64,000 nt of DNA from Granulicella arctica (GCF_025685605.1 NZ_JAGTUT010000001.1:620001-684000), one strand, 5' to 3'; numbered from the stretch's first letter, positions 52,095-61,856 are shown. Notes: generated by a model not told the origin, from the letters alone. Made by a program: numbers and translations.

Positions 52095-53612
52095 CTAAAC
52101 AGCAACTTTCTCTGCGGCAAGCCTCTTTGACCACAAAAGGTACACGGGAACGCCAAGCAGCACAATGATCAGCCCAGGCCACGTGTATTGAGGTTTGTAA
52201 CGCAAGAGTACAACACAAATCCACGTTGCCATCGCGATATAGAGCGCCGGCAGGACAGGATAGCCAAACGCCCTGTAGGGTCTGACGGCATCAGGCCGCG
52301 TACGACGCAGCACAAAGAGCCCAGCGATGGTCAGTATGTAGAAGATCAGTACGGCGAAGATCACGTAGTCCAGCAGCTGACCGTAGCTCCCTGAGAGGCA
52401 AAGCAGGCAGGTCCACGCCCATTGGACCCAGAGCGAGTTTACGGGCGTCTTCGACTTCGCGCTCAGCTTGCCGACTGATTTGAAGAAGAGTCCGTCGCGG
52501 CTCATGGCGTAGTAGACGCGCGCTCCTGCGAGAAGCATTCCGTTGACGCAGCCAAAGGTCGAGACGAGGATTGCCGCCGCCATCAGCTTCGCACCGAGAC
52601 CGGCGAAGGCAGACTCCATGACCGCCGTCGCGACCCGATCTTCTGCGGCGAACTGAATGCCCCGCCCTGCGATGGTCGTCGCTGCGGGGTCGCCGGCCAT
52701 CGGCAGGACGCTTAGGTAGACGAAGTTGCAGAGTACGTAAAGCAGCAGCACCACGCCGGTCCCGATCGCCAGCGACAAGGGCAGGTTACGCTTGGGATTC
52801 TGAATCTCTCCCGCCGTGAAAGTGACGTTGTTCCAGGCATCGGAGGAGAAGAGCGAGCCGACCTGGACCACAGCCACGATTGTCAGCAGACCGACATAGC
52901 TGGTCGCACCACCAGAACCAACCTTGACCGCGTGAAGCGTATGCCAGCCCGCGCCAGCCCAGAACTGATGCAGCCCCGCGCCGAAGTTGGCGGCGATTGC
53001 TGTTGTGTTTTTGGCGAAGATTCCTACCAGCACGACCGCTGCGAGGGCCAGCACCTTTGCCGAGGTAAAGACGTTCTGCACGGCTGCGCCCATCTTCACG
53101 CCGAAGGTATTGAGCAGCGTGAGCAAGGTGATGATCGCGATGGCTGCGAGGTTTGCCGTGTTGAGGCCGACGTTGCCCTGGCCCATGTGCCAGAGCCAGT
53201 TCTTCTGGCTGACGCTCGGGAAGAAGACACCGAGAAATTTGCCGAAGGCCACGCCGACCGCCGCAATCGTCCCTGTCTGGATGACCAGGAAGAGCGTCCA
53301 GCCGTACAGAAAGCCCCATAACGGACCGAGCGCTTCGCGCAGGTAGACGTACTGACCACCAGCCTTCGGCATCATGGCTGCAAGCTCACCGTAGCTTAGT
53401 GCGCCGATAATGGTCATCGCCGCCGTCACGAACCACGCTGCAATCAGCAGTGCAGGTGAACCAACGGCTCTCGACATATCCGCCGACACGATGAAGATGC
53501 CCGAGCCGATCATCGAGCCCATGACGATCGCGGTCGCCGAAAACAGACCCATGCCCTGCACGAACTGCGGCGAAGAAGCGGTCGACGGAGCCTCTGTTGT
53601 TGAAGTATTCAC
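52095..53612 (-). CDS. APC-family amino acid permease / antiporter-like
   Basis: This 505-residue protein has 12 predicted membrane segments, with the APC signatures GSMIGSGIFIVSADM near residue 33 and LAAMMPKAGGQYVYLREALG near 77. The sequence is clearly different from the following permease (GSMIG against GAVIG, different C-terminus). It belongs to the y+LAT/SteT-like branch that exchanges neutral or basic amino acids. The start is probably the GTG at 53612. It lies 12 bases after thiE and 22 bases before the second permease gene, so it is probably part of the same operon. Substrate not known. Confidence 0.9.
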   Translation of the reverse strand: MNTSTTEAPSTASSPQFVQGMGLFSATAIVMGSMIGSGIFIVSADMSRAVGSPALLIAAWFVTAAMTIIGALSYGELAAMMPKAGGQYVYLREALGPLWGFLYGWTLFLVIQTGTIAAVGVAFGKFLGVFFPSVSQKNWLWHMGQGNVGLNTANLAAIAIITLLTLLNTFGVKMGAAVQNVFTSAKVLALAAVVLVGIFAKNTTAIAANFGAGLHQFWAGAGWHTLHAVKVGSGGATSYVGLLTIVAVVQVGSLFSSDAWNNVTFTAGEIQNPKRNLPLSLAIGTGVVLLLYVLCNFVYLSVLPMAGDPAATTIAGRGIQFAAEDRVATAVMESAFAGLGAKLMAAAILVSTFGCVNGMLLAGARVYYAMSRDGLFFKSVGKLSAKSKTPVNSLWVQWAWTCLLCLSGSYGQLLDYVIFAVLIFYILTIAGLFVLRRTRPDAVRPYRAFGYPVLPALYIAMATWICVVLLRYKPQYTWPGLIIVLLGVPVYLLWSKRLAAEKVAV

Positions 53613-53624
53613 GTACCGTCAAAC

Positions 53625-54266
53625 CTATCGTAAAAGATCGATAAAGTCTCTTGCGACCTTCTCAAGTGACTCGCCCGGCACAAACAGTCCGCTGATCACT
53701 GCGACCGAATCAGCGCCAGCTTCGATGACGCTTCGCACGTTCTCTCGCGTGATGCCGCCGATTGCTACCAGTGGCTTCGTTGTCAGCGCCCGGGCGGTCC
53801 GCACCCCGGCCAGCCCGACGACGGGCTCCGCATCGAGCTTCGTGCTTGTAGCGAAGACTGGACCTACGGCAACGTAGGCCGCACTGCTGACGTCCGCCGC
53901 GCGCACCTGCCCGTCTGTGTGCGTCGACAAGCCGACCCAACGCTCTGCGCCGACCACGCGTCGAGCATCCTCGGGCAGCAGATCACCCTGGCCGACATGC
54001 ACGCCGCTCCAATCTGCAAGCACCGCCAGATCGGCTCGGTCATTGAGGATCAACCGGCACTCTGAATCCTGGAACTCATTGCGGATTACTGCTACATTGC
54101 GCAGGATGGTTTGTGGCCCTGCAGACTTGTCGCGATACTGCAGCAGGCCCACTCCCGCCGCCCGCATGGCTGCGGCGAACTGCTGGATCGATACATTCTT
54201 TGCAGCCAACACGTTCGCGTCGGCGATTACATAGAGCGAGGGGATCTCGGCATTAAGCCTTTGCAT
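53625..54266 (-). CDS. thiE: Thiamine-phosphate synthase
   Basis: This 213-residue TIM-barrel protein has [15 protein letters not shown] near residue 43, [21 protein letters not shown] near 72-92, [10 protein letters not shown] near 112, [13 protein letters not shown] near 130 and a GGITRENV phosphate loop near 168. These are the ThiE substrate and pyrophosphate sites: it joins the thiazole and pyrimidine moieties of thiamine. The ATG at 54266 overlaps the accC stop region by 14 bases. It sits after acetyl-CoA-carboxylase genes, away from other thiamine genes, and no TPP riboswitch is visible upstream. Confidence 0.93.
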   Translation of the reverse strand: MQRLNAEIPSLYVIADANVLAAKNVSIQQFAAAMRAAGVGLLQYRDKSAGPQTILRNVAVIRNEFQDSECRLILNDRADLAVLADWSGVHVGQGDLLPEDARRVVGAERWVGLSTHTDGQVRAADVSSAAYVAVGPVFATSTKLDAEPVVGLAGVRTARALTTKPLVAIGGITRENVRSVIEAGADSVAVISGLFVPGESLEKVARDFIDLLR

Positions 54267-55614
54267 CAGCCTGTCGTTCGAAGAAACGCTCCATGAACTT
54301 CGTATCAAACTGACCGGAACGGAACTCCGCATCGGCGAAGATTTTCTGGTGCAGCGGGATTGTTGTATGGATGCCCTGCACGACGAACTGCGAGAGGGCG
54401 CGCTGCATCTTGTTCATTGCCTCTTCGCGGTCCTTGCCGTGGCAGATCACCTTGGCAATCAGGGAGTCATAGTACGGGGGAACTACACCCTCCGCATACT
54501 GCGCCGTGTCGACGCGGACGCCATTGCCACCGGGGAGATTGAAGGCCGTGATCTTGCCTGCGCTCGGCGTGAACTTCTCCGGGTGCTCGGCATTGATGCG
54601 GCACTCGATCGCGTGGCCGCTAATCGTGACCGGCTTGGTCACAATATCGGTCAGCTTCTCGCCCGCCGCGATTCTAAGCTGCGCCTTGACGAGGTCAAGT
54701 CCCGTGACCATCTCGGTCACACAGTGCTCCACCTGGATGCGGGTGTTCATCTCGATGAAGTAGATTTTGCCATCCTCATCCATGAGGAACTCAATCGTAC
54801 CCGCGTTCCAGTAGCCGATATTTTCGAGCGCCTTCTTGATCGTCTTGCCGAGTTCGTCGCGCAGCTTCGGCGTGATCATCAGGCTCGGAGCCTCTTCGAT
54901 CAGCTTCTGGTGCCGACGCTGGATGGAGCATTCGCGCTCCCCCAGACTCATCACATTGCCATGCTCATCCGCCAGCACCTGGAACTCGATATGCCGAGGA
55001 CGCTCAATGAACTTTTCCATGTACATGTCGCCGTTGCCGAAGGCGTTGGCCGCCTCCTGCGAGGCTTGCTGGTACATTCCCGGCAGTTCTTCCGGATTCC
55101 GGCAGATGCGCATGCCGCGACCGCCGCCACCTGCGACCGCCTTCAGGATGACGGGATAGCCGACCTCCTTCGCCCACTCCAACGCTTCACCCTCGTTCGC
55201 GATGATGCCATCGGAACCGGGAAGGATCGGCACCTTGGCCTTTTTCATCGTCTGGCGCGCGGTGGACTTTTCGCCCATCATCCGCGTCACCTCCGGCGGG
55301 GGTCCGATGAACTTGATGTTGGAGGCCCGGCACACTTCGGCGAAGTTGGCATTCTCACTCAACAAACCGTAGCCCGGGTGAATGGCATCTACGTCGGCGA
55401 TTTCCGCTGCTGAAATGACGGCGGGCACGTTGAGATAGCTATCTGCTGAGCGTGGAGGCCCAATGCAGATCGCCTCGTCGGCAAAGCGCACATGGAGCGA
55501 GTTGCGATCAGCCTCGCTGTACACCGCAACCGTGCGAATCCCCATCTCCTTGCACGCGCTGATGACGCGCAATGCAATCTCCCCGCGATTGGCAATCAAT
55601 ACCTTACGAAACAT
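54253..55614 (-). CDS. accC: Acetyl-CoA carboxylase, biotin carboxylase subunit
   Basis: This 453-residue protein begins [20 protein letters not shown], the AccC signature. It has an ATP-grasp core with the glycine-rich [12 protein letters not shown] loop near residue 160, [14 protein letters not shown] near 209, and the catalytic [12 protein letters not shown] segment near 285. It carboxylates the biotin carried by AccB, the first step of malonyl-CoA and fatty-acid synthesis. GGAAGG precedes the ATG at 55614; the frame is open 10 codons further. It lies about 100 bases after accB and overlaps thiE. Confidence 0.97.
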   Translation of the reverse strand: MFRKVLIANRGEIALRVISACKEMGIRTVAVYSEADRNSLHVRFADEAICIGPPRSADSYLNVPAVISAAEIADVDAIHPGYGLLSENANFAEVCRASNIKFIGPPPEVTRMMGEKSTARQTMKKAKVPILPGSDGIIANEGEALEWAKEVGYPVILKAVAGGGGRGMRICRNPEELPGMYQQASQEAANAFGNGDMYMEKFIERPRHIEFQVLADEHGNVMSLGERECSIQRRHQKLIEEAPSLMITPKLRDELGKTIKKALENIGYWNAGTIEFLMDEDGKIYFIEMNTRIQVEHCVTEMVTGLDLVKAQLRIAAGEKLTDIVTKPVTISGHAIECRINAEHPEKFTPSAGKITAFNLPGGNGVRVDTAQYAEGVVPPYYDSLIAKVICHGKDREEAMNKMQRALSQFVVQGIHTTIPLHQKIFADAEFRSGQFDTKFMERFFERQADAKA

Positions 55615-55717
55615 GAATACCGAAACCTTCCACTCATCCAACAAAGGCCGTACAGTTGGCAGTTCAAATCCGCGGCCACCTGAAAAGTGTCACCGCCCTC
55701 ATCGTGCTTAACCTTCT

Positions 55718-56215
55718 CTATGTTGCTCGAATGGCAAAGAGTGGCTGACCATACTCGACCGGCTGACCGCTCGCGGCGATCCGCTTGACGACTTCGCCGG
55801 CAACGTCCGACTCGATCTCGTTCATCAGTTTCATCGCCTCAATAATGCAGAGCACCTGGCCAACCTCGACGATGTCACCGATCTTGACGAACGGCGAGGC
55901 GCCCGGCGAGGAGGACTCATAGAATGTGCCCACAATAGGCGACTTGACCTCATGCAGCTTCTCCTCCGGCTCGGCCACTGGGGCCGCAGCAAGAGGTGCG
56001 GCAGCAGCAGCAGGGGCGCTCGCCCCAGCCGTCGGGGCCGACGCCATCAGGCGGCTAAGCTGGGCCATGTCGAAGCTCGCGGCAGCGGGCGCAGGCTCGC
56101 CGATGAACTTGATCCGCATCTTCAGGTCGGTGCGTTCGACATCGAACTCCGCGATGCCATTTGCCTTCAGGAACTCGACAAGCTCCCGCAGCTCTTTCAG
56201 GTTGTTGCTCTCCAT
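55718..56215 (-). CDS. accB: Acetyl-CoA carboxylase biotin carboxyl carrier protein
   Basis: This 165-residue protein begins NLKELRELVEFLKANGIAEF, has an Ala/Pro-rich linker at about residues 41-83, and ends in a biotinyl domain with the biotinylation site Lys129 in EAMKLMNEI. It carries biotin between AccC and the carboxyltransferase. GGGAAGAGTTGGG precedes the ATG at 56215; an open frame extends 16 codons upstream. It lies about 50 bases after the Xaa-Pro peptidase gene and 103 bases before accC, the usual accB-accC order. Confidence 0.96.
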   Translation of the reverse strand: MESNNLKELRELVEFLKANGIAEFDVERTDLKMRIKFIGEPAPAAASFDMAQLSRLMASAPTAGASAPAAAAAPLAAAPVAEPEEKLHEVKSPIVGTFYESSSPGASPFVKIGDIVEVGQVLCIIEAMKLMNEIESDVAGEVVKRIAASGQPVEYGQPLFAIRAT

Positions 56216-56267
56216 CCCAACTCTTCCCGCGCCGTCCAGCGGCACATCTTTGAGGTCAATCAATACT

Positions 56268-57353
56268 TTACAACTGGATCCAGGCTTTCGGGCTTGGCGT
56301 CAGCACCTCGCCCCCCGTAGCTGTTACTAAGACCATATCCTCAATTCGCAGTCCAAAGCGACCCGGCATGTACACTCCGGGCTCGATTGTGATCACCATG
56401 CCTGCGACTAAGGGCTGTCTTTGCTTCATCGCGAGCCTCGGTCCCTCGTGAATCTCGAGCCCGACACCGTGTCCGGTCGAGTGTGTGAAGAAGGAATCGA
56501 GCTTGGCGCGCCGTAGAACACTGCGTGCTGCCTCGTCGATGTCGCCTGCACTCACACCCGACGCGACACTCGCTACCGCCGCCTCCTGCGCCTCGAGCAC
56601 CGCCTCATAGGCCTCCATCTCGTCCGGTAAAGCCTTGCCCATGTGAACTGTACGCGTCATGTCGCTCAAATACCCGTCGAGAATAACACCGAAGTCGAGC
56701 GTCACAAACCCGCGCCTGGGGAGCCTGGCCATCGTAGCCCGGCCGTGAGGCAGTGCCGAACGCTCTCCACTGGCCACGATGGTTTCGAAGGACATTCCCT
56801 CGGCTCCGGCGAGGCGCGCCTGGTGCTCCAGCTCTGCCGCAACCGCGATCTCGGACATTCCCGGCTCCAACACGCCGAGCATACCGTCGAAGAGCTTGCA
56901 GCCGAGCGCGGCCGATCTCCGCAGCAGGGCGATCTCGTCCGCATCCTTGATCTCGCGAAGTGAGGCGACCAGCGGCGCTGTCGGCTGAAACAATCCTCTG
57001 CGTACCTTGGCCGAAACAGCTTTCCGCATCGATTCCAGAGAGGCTACCGTCGTATGCGCCGCGTCGAAGCCGCACCGCCGCACGCCTGCTGCTTCGATCC
57101 ACGCGCAGGCAGCCGCAGTCGCAGCCTTCTTCTCGATGACGACCTTCGTCCCAAGAGCTTCGGCCTTCGCCTGGGCGATATACCGGCCATCGGTAAACAG
57201 CACTGCCTTGCCGCCAGTCAGCACCAGCGCGGCGTTCGAACCGGTGAACCCGGAGAGGTAGCGGACATCCGGTGGGTGCGTCACCAGCAGGGCGTCCACC
57301 GAGGCCTTCGTCGCCGCGGCCATGGCCTTTTTCTTACGAACCTTTAGATTCAT
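56268..57353 (-). CDS. M24-family Xaa-Pro aminopeptidase / dipeptidase
   Basis: This 361-residue protein has an N-terminal creatinase-like domain (ALLVTHPPDVRYLSGFTG) and the pita-bread metallopeptidase domain. Metal ligands are seen as LDFGVILDGYLSDMTRTV (the two Asp), STGHGVGLEIHEGP (His), IEPGVYMPG (Glu) and LRIEDMVLV (Glu). It removes proline-containing dipeptides or N-terminal residues next to proline. It is the first gene before accB in the same direction, an arrangement common in bacteria with accBC. An AGGAG lies directly before the ATG at 57353, closer than usual, so a start 10 codons later is possible. Confidence 0.93.
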   Translation of the reverse strand: MNLKVRKKKAMAAATKASVDALLVTHPPDVRYLSGFTGSNAALVLTGGKAVLFTDGRYIAQAKAEALGTKVVIEKKAATAAACAWIEAAGVRRCGFDAAHTTVASLESMRKAVSAKVRRGLFQPTAPLVASLREIKDADEIALLRRSAALGCKLFDGMLGVLEPGMSEIAVAAELEHQARLAGAEGMSFETIVASGERSALPHGRATMARLPRRGFVTLDFGVILDGYLSDMTRTVHMGKALPDEMEAYEAVLEAQEAAVASVASGVSAGDIDEAARSVLRRAKLDSFFTHSTGHGVGLEIHEGPRLAMKQRQPLVAGMVITIEPGVYMPGRFGLRIEDMVLVTATGGEVLTPSPKAWIQL

Positions 57354-57402
57354 CTCCTGAATTCTACCGAACCAGCGCCCATCTCACCCGGTATCATGAC
57401 GT

Positions 57403-58302
57403 ATGAGCGGAACCGCGCCCGAAATGCTGTCGCCTGTGCAACAACGGTCCTCAGCCTCGTTCACCCGTCGCGATTTCCTCGCAGGTCTTGGAGCGCTCTC
57501 GACCGGCCTCATGCTCGATGCCGGAGAGATTGGCCGCCACACGATCGAGGTCGTTCCCCGGACACTCAAGATCAATCGCCTGCCTGAGGCGTTTCACGGA
57601 TATCGCATCGTCCAGCTCAGCGACATCCATCTGGATGAGTTCACGGAGCGCACCTTCCTCCGGCTGGTCGTCCACCGCATCAACCAGCTTGCTCCGGACC
57701 TCGTCCTGCTCACCGGCGACTTTGCCTCACGCGACCCTTTTCCTATCCGCTACGGGCATGAGGCCATCCTGCACTGCGCCGACATTGTCAAGGAGCTGAC
57801 ATGCCCGCTCCGGTACGGCATCCTCGGCAACCACGATACCGGCATCGGCTCGCAGTTCGTGGTGGACACCTTCAAAGGAATTGGCATCCCGATCCTCGTC
57901 AATCAGCACCTTCCGATTGAGCGGAACGGCCAGCGCTTCTGGCTCTGCGGCGTGGATGACCCCGGCACCGCCGACCCGATCCTCGATCTCGCAATCCCCC
58001 GAGATCCTGACGGGCCCGTGATCCTGATGAGCCATCCGCCCGATTTTGCTGATGATGTCGTCAGGCATCCGCGCGGTCCGCTCGTCGACGTGATGCTCTC
58101 CGGTCACTCACACGGCGGTCAGGTACGTCTGCCCTTCATCGGCCCGCTCATTCTGCCGCCCATGGGGATGAAGTATGTTGCCGGACTATTCCGCTTCAAC
58201 AACATGCAGCTCTATGTGAATCGCGGCATCGGCACCGTTGGTCTGCCAATCCGCTTTAATTGCCTGCCCGAAATCACACACTTTACGCTCCAGGCTGGCT
58301 GA
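57403..58302 (+). CDS. Calcineurin-like metallophosphoesterase (YaeI-like), possible Tat substrate
   Basis: This 299-residue protein carries the five metallophosphoesterase blocks: LSDIHLDEF (near residue 71), LLTGDFASR, GILGNHDTG, LMSHPP and SGHSHGGQV. The order and spacing match the YaeI/Mpp group that acts on phospholipid-type or nucleotide phosphodiesters. The N-terminus has FTRRDFLAGLGALSTGLML, a twin-arginine-like signal with RR followed by a hydrophobic stretch, so export in folded form is likely. It is divergent from the peptidase gene with 49 bases between. Natural substrate unknown. Confidence 0.92.
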   Translation: MSGTAPEMLSPVQQRSSASFTRRDFLAGLGALSTGLMLDAGEIGRHTIEVVPRTLKINRLPEAFHGYRIVQLSDIHLDEFTERTFLRLVVHRINQLAPDLVLLTGDFASRDPFPIRYGHEAILHCADIVKELTCPLRYGILGNHDTGIGSQFVVDTFKGIGIPILVNQHLPIERNGQRFWLCGVDDPGTADPILDLAIPRDPDGPVILMSHPPDFADDVVRHPRGPLVDVMLSGHSHGGQVRLPFIGPLILPPMGMKYVAGLFRFNNMQLYVNRGIGTVGLPIRFNCLPEITHFTLQAG

Positions 58303-58341
58303 TTTGTCGGCGCCCGGCACGTCGTGGGCTACTATTCAGCC

Positions 58342-58725
58342 ATGCCGACATCTACCCAACACGCTGTAGCCGAATACTTCGCTGCGATTCGAGCCATGGA
58401 TGTCGAACGCTGTACCGCCGTCTTCGCAGACAACGCAGAACAGCATGATCCTGTTGGTACCCCTCCAAATATCGGGCACGATGCGATCCGTGCCTTCTTT
58501 ACGGGCATCTTTAGCAGCTTTCAGTCCGTCAGCCTGGCGGAGGATAGCGTCTTCGTGAATGGAAGCTCAGCCGCCGCCAAGTGGACCGGGAAGGGTGTAG
58601 CTCCAAGCGGGAAGTCAGTTAACTTTGAGGGCGTTGACGTGATCGATTGCGACGAAGCGGGAAAGGTCATAATGGTTCGAGCGTTCTGGGATCCAGCTCC
58701 CTTGATGGCTATTCTTGAGCCATGA
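58342..58725 (+). CDS. SnoaL-like / NTF2-fold small protein
   Basis: This is a protein of about 127 residues with the NTF2-like cone fold: AEYFAAIRAMDVERCTAVFA at the start, then EQHDPVGTPPNIGHDAIRAF near residue 35 and a C-terminal VIDCDEAGKVIMVRAFWDP sheet. Members of the SnoaL-like group are polyketide cyclases, isomerases or ligand-binding proteins. The ATG at 58342 is preferred to a GTG at 58324. No metabolic partner gene is adjacent. The function is not known. Confidence 0.85.
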   Translation: MPTSTQHAVAEYFAAIRAMDVERCTAVFADNAEQHDPVGTPPNIGHDAIRAFFTGIFSSFQSVSLAEDSVFVNGSSAAAKWTGKGVAPSGKSVNFEGVDVIDCDEAGKVIMVRAFWDPAPLMAILEP

Positions 58726-58751
58726 ATCGCCAGGCCTGCGTCGTTCGCAGC

Positions 58752-59009
58752 CTACCGAGCCCGGGCGACGGGCTTCTTCTGCTTCGGAACGACAGCGATT
58801 GGCGTGCTCGCGACCTTCACGCCACTCTTCTCGTCCATCCACGAGTCGAGCAGGGTCTTGCGAAAACGCCAGCGATTTCCCAGCTTGAACGCCGGGATAA
58901 ATCCTTCGGACGCATATCGGTAGAGTGTGTCTCCGCTGATGCCGAGGTACTCTGACGCCTGCCGGATGTCCATTACCTCACGCGTCATCGTCTGTACGGA
59001 ACCGGCCAT
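58752..59009 (-). CDS. Excisionase-type (MerR-like) HTH DNA-binding protein
   Basis: This 85-residue protein has the excisionase-family helix-turn-helix: MDIRQASEYLGISGDTLYRY, then GFIPAFKLGNRWRFRK. This is the usual binding unit of small excisionase-like regulators, some of which are phage Xis proteins and others chromosomal transcription factors. A Lys/Pro-rich tail (VVPKQKKPVARAR) follows. No integrase gene is visible in the window. AGAGGTG precedes the ATG. It converges on the SnoaL-like gene. Confidence 0.88.
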   Translation of the reverse strand: MAGSVQTMTREVMDIRQASEYLGISGDTLYRYASEGFIPAFKLGNRWRFRKTLLDSWMDEKSGVKVASTPIAVVPKQKKPVARAR

Positions 59010-59096
59010 GGAGACACCTCTGCCCCTTCTTTGTATCCTCTTTACGGATCGCTGACAAGACTTATCTCCCTTGTTCTAAGCGACCTGTCTCTATCC

Positions 59097-60101
59097 TTAC
59101 CGTCGCCACCAGTCAGCCCTGACCTGCTGTCCGCGAACGACTTCGACCGGCTTACCCGGCTGCGGCGACCAGAGCGCTGTTCCTCGCTCCGCGGCAACTT
59201 CATACATGCGCTCAATTGGCTGACGCCATCCGTGCAGCGCCAAGTCAAACAAGCCCCAGTGGATCGGCATCAGGAACCCGCCAGAGTTCATCGCCTCAAA
59301 GGCTTTGACCGCACCGTCCGGCCCGATATGAATGTCCTTCCACATCTCGTTGAACGCTCCGATTTCGATCAGGGTAAGGTCGAATGGACCATAGTCCGCG
59401 CCGATCTCCGCAAAGCCATCCCACCAGCCGGTATCCGCTCCGTAGTAGACCGAGTGTTCCGTCCCCTTCAATACGAAAGACGACCAAAGCGTCTCGAATC
59501 GGTTCGACAGGCTGCGCCCGGAAAAGTGCCGAGCGGGAAGCGCCGTCAGGTTTAAGCTCCCGACCGCCACACTCTCCGTCCAGTTCAGTTCGGTGATCTT
59601 CTCCGCCGCGACGCCAAACGCTCGCAAAAGCTCTCCGACACCCAGCGAGGTCACCCAGCGCGCGTCGGACTGCAACGCAGCCAACTGCTCAACGCTCTTC
59701 CGCCCGAGGTGATCGTAGTGATCGTGCGAGATCAGGACTACATCGATTTCCGGCAAGTCTTCAAGCCGCAGCGTGGGCGCGTAGAAGCGCTTTGGTCCTC
59801 CCCAGCTGACTGGACTGGCTCGCTCGTCCCACACCGGATCGATCAGCACCCGCGTGCCATCGATCTCGATCAGCGTCGAGGAGTGACCGAACCACGTTAC
59901 CCGGAGTCCACTCGCCGGGGCCGTTTGATAGACCGAAGTATCGGTAACAAAGGGCCCGATTGCCACCTTCGGCACTCGTTCCTCTTTGTTGGTCAGATAC
60001 ATCGGCAGGATCTTGAAGATCGTCCCTAGTCCGCCGACCGCCGTCTTTATAGGGTTGACGTACTTCCGCCCCACCTTACCTGCCCGCTGCAATAATCCCA
60101 T
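59097..60101 (-). CDS. MBL-fold metal-dependent hydrolase (NAPE-PLD/UlaG-like)
   Basis: This 334-residue protein has the metallo-beta-lactamase core: WFGHSSTLIEIDGTRVLIDP near residue 69, the zinc motif SHDHYDHLG near 122, ALPARHFSG near 188, and YYGADTGWWDG near 215. The order is that of the UlaG and N-acylphosphatidylethanolamine phospholipase D subgroup. It has no signal peptide, although an N-terminal segment (IFKILPMYL) may touch membrane. It follows the PQQ-type gene by 27 bases in the same direction, so they may share a transcript. Substrate unknown. Confidence 0.88.
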   Translation of the reverse strand: MGLLQRAGKVGRKYVNPIKTAVGGLGTIFKILPMYLTNKEERVPKVAIGPFVTDTSVYQTAPASGLRVTWFGHSSTLIEIDGTRVLIDPVWDERASPVSWGGPKRFYAPTLRLEDLPEIDVVLISHDHYDHLGRKSVEQLAALQSDARWVTSLGVGELLRAFGVAAEKITELNWTESVAVGSLNLTALPARHFSGRSLSNRFETLWSSFVLKGTEHSVYYGADTGWWDGFAEIGADYGPFDLTLIEIGAFNEMWKDIHIGPDGAVKAFEAMNSGGFLMPIHWGLFDLALHGWRQPIERMYEVAAERGTALWSPQPGKPVEVVRGQQVRADWWRR

Positions 60102-60128
60102 CTACCTAGAATGCCATGCCGCAGCGCA

Positions 60129-61682
60129 CTACTGCTGCGGAAGCTTCCAGGCGAACAGCACACCACCGCCGCTGGTCAGCAGGTATTGGCTGCCATCCAG
60201 CTCGTAGGTCGTCGGCGAACTGGCGATCGTCCCGCCAGCACCAGCATGCCAGAGCGTCTTTCCATCGCTGGTAGCGAGAGCGAGGAAGTTCCCATGGGAG
60301 TCACCCGAGAACGTCAGCCCGGACTCCGTCGTGAGCACGCCCGAGCCTGAGCCTCCTGGCCCGACCTCGTGTGTCCAGCGCGTCTTGCCTGTCTGGTAGT
60401 CGATGGCTTCGATCACGCCCTTGCTCCACAGACCGTAGTCGCCACCTGCCCAGCCATAAGTGCCGTCAGCGGGCTTCGAGAAGTAGATGCTCCAGCTTGG
60501 CCGTGCGTCGACGATAAACAGACCTGTCTTTGGATCGAAGCTCGGGGACCGGAAGTTCGTCGCCCCTCCCTCATCTGGAGCAATCAGCCGTCCATCGGGA
60601 GCAGGCTCCTTCTCCTTCGCCGGGATCGGCTGCCCCTTCTTATCGAGGCCCGTAGCCCAGTTCACCGGAGTAAACGGAACCGTCAGCAGATTCTTCCCGT
60701 CCGTTCGATCCAGCACGAAGAAGTAGCCGTTGCGTGAGGCCTGCATCAGCATCTTCCGCGGTTTTCCGTGGAAGTCGGCATCGACCAGCACCGGGACCTC
60801 GACCGCATCCCAGTCATGCGTATCGTGTGGCGACGGCTGGAAGGCCCATTTCAGCTTGCCTGTGTCGGGATTCAACGCCACGATGCTGCAGGTATACAGG
60901 TTGTCGCCCGGACGAGTCGAACCAGTCAACACCGGCGTTGGATTGCCCGTGCCCCAATAGATCAGGTTCAGGTCGGGATCGTACGTTCCGGCCATCCACG
61001 TTGTGCCACCTGTCGTCTTCTCAGTCGTACCCTCGGGCGGCGTCACGTCCCACTGCCACTGCGTCTTGCCTGTCTCCGGATCAACCGACCGCACAAACGT
61101 CGGCAGATTATCCAGGTCGCCGCCAACCCCGATGATGACGTGATTGCCCACGATCAGCGGAGCCATCGTCGCCCAATAGCCTTTCTCAACGTCGGCTATC
61201 TGGACGATCCAGCGCACCGAGCCATCCTTCGCATTCAGCGAAATCAGATGCGCGTCCGGCGAGGTAAAGAAGACATATCCTTTGTAAACGCCCACGCCTC
61301 GCTGACCGATATGGTCGCCCTTGTTCGGCGGATAGGTATAGTGCCACAGCATGTGCCCCGACCGGGCATCAACCGCCCAGACGTTATCGGGCAGCGTAAA
61401 GTACAGCACCCCATCTACCAGGATCGGCGACGACTTGATGACCGCGGTGCCCCCGGTCTGGAATGCCCAGGCAAGGCCCAGGTTCGCCACATTCTTTGGC
61501 GTAATCTGCGTCAGGCTGCTGTGCCGTCTGCCGGAGTAGTCGCCGTGGTAGCCGGGCCAGCTATCCGCTGGCGGCTTCAGCAGCGTTTCCGCTGTTACGT
61601 TCTGCCCGGCCAGCGATCGGACGCAGGGGAGCCACAGCATGGTGCCCGCAAGAAAAACCAGAGTCATCTTCAACAACTTCAT
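60129..61682 (-). CDS. PQQ-type quinoprotein dehydrogenase-like propeller protein, exported
   Basis: This 517-residue protein has a signal peptide (KMTLVFLAGTMLWLPCVRS) and eight-bladed propeller repeats containing the tryptophan docking pattern (LGLAWAFQTGG, VRWIVQI, TQWQWDVTP). Residues expected to bind PQQ and calcium are visible: an Asn in WGTGNPTP and an Asp in RPGDNLYTCSI. The vicinal disulfide Cys pair usual in methanol and ethanol dehydrogenases is not evident, and no cytochrome domain is present. It is also shorter than the classical enzymes (about 600 residues). It may be a soluble dehydrogenase for an alcohol or sugar, or a non-enzymatic propeller. Confidence 0.78.
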   Translation of the reverse strand: MKLLKMTLVFLAGTMLWLPCVRSLAGQNVTAETLLKPPADSWPGYHGDYSGRRHSSLTQITPKNVANLGLAWAFQTGGTAVIKSSPILVDGVLYFTLPDNVWAVDARSGHMLWHYTYPPNKGDHIGQRGVGVYKGYVFFTSPDAHLISLNAKDGSVRWIVQIADVEKGYWATMAPLIVGNHVIIGVGGDLDNLPTFVRSVDPETGKTQWQWDVTPPEGTTEKTTGGTTWMAGTYDPDLNLIYWGTGNPTPVLTGSTRPGDNLYTCSIVALNPDTGKLKWAFQPSPHDTHDWDAVEVPVLVDADFHGKPRKMLMQASRNGYFFVLDRTDGKNLLTVPFTPVNWATGLDKKGQPIPAKEKEPAPDGRLIAPDEGGATNFRSPSFDPKTGLFIVDARPSWSIYFSKPADGTYGWAGGDYGLWSKGVIEAIDYQTGKTRWTHEVGPGGSGSGVLTTESGLTFSGDSHGNFLALATSDGKTLWHAGAGGTIASSPTTYELDGSQYLLTSGGGVLFAWKLPQQ

Positions 61683-61856
61683 AAGCGATGAAACCTTTCA
61701 CGGCCACATACGGAGCCCGGGATCGTCGGCACTCGCCTCGGTTGCAAGGGGCAAGAAGCTCAATGAACGTAGCAGCAAACTTAGCAGGTTACCCCCTGCG
61801 AAGTGAAGCGCCGGGAAGAAAAGGTGTCTCAGGTAAGGATCGACGCACGTCCGCTA

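Noticed and set aside
54349-55413. 354-codon + strand frame opposite accC
   Set aside because: The antisense gene accC has complete conserved motifs; this frame has none.
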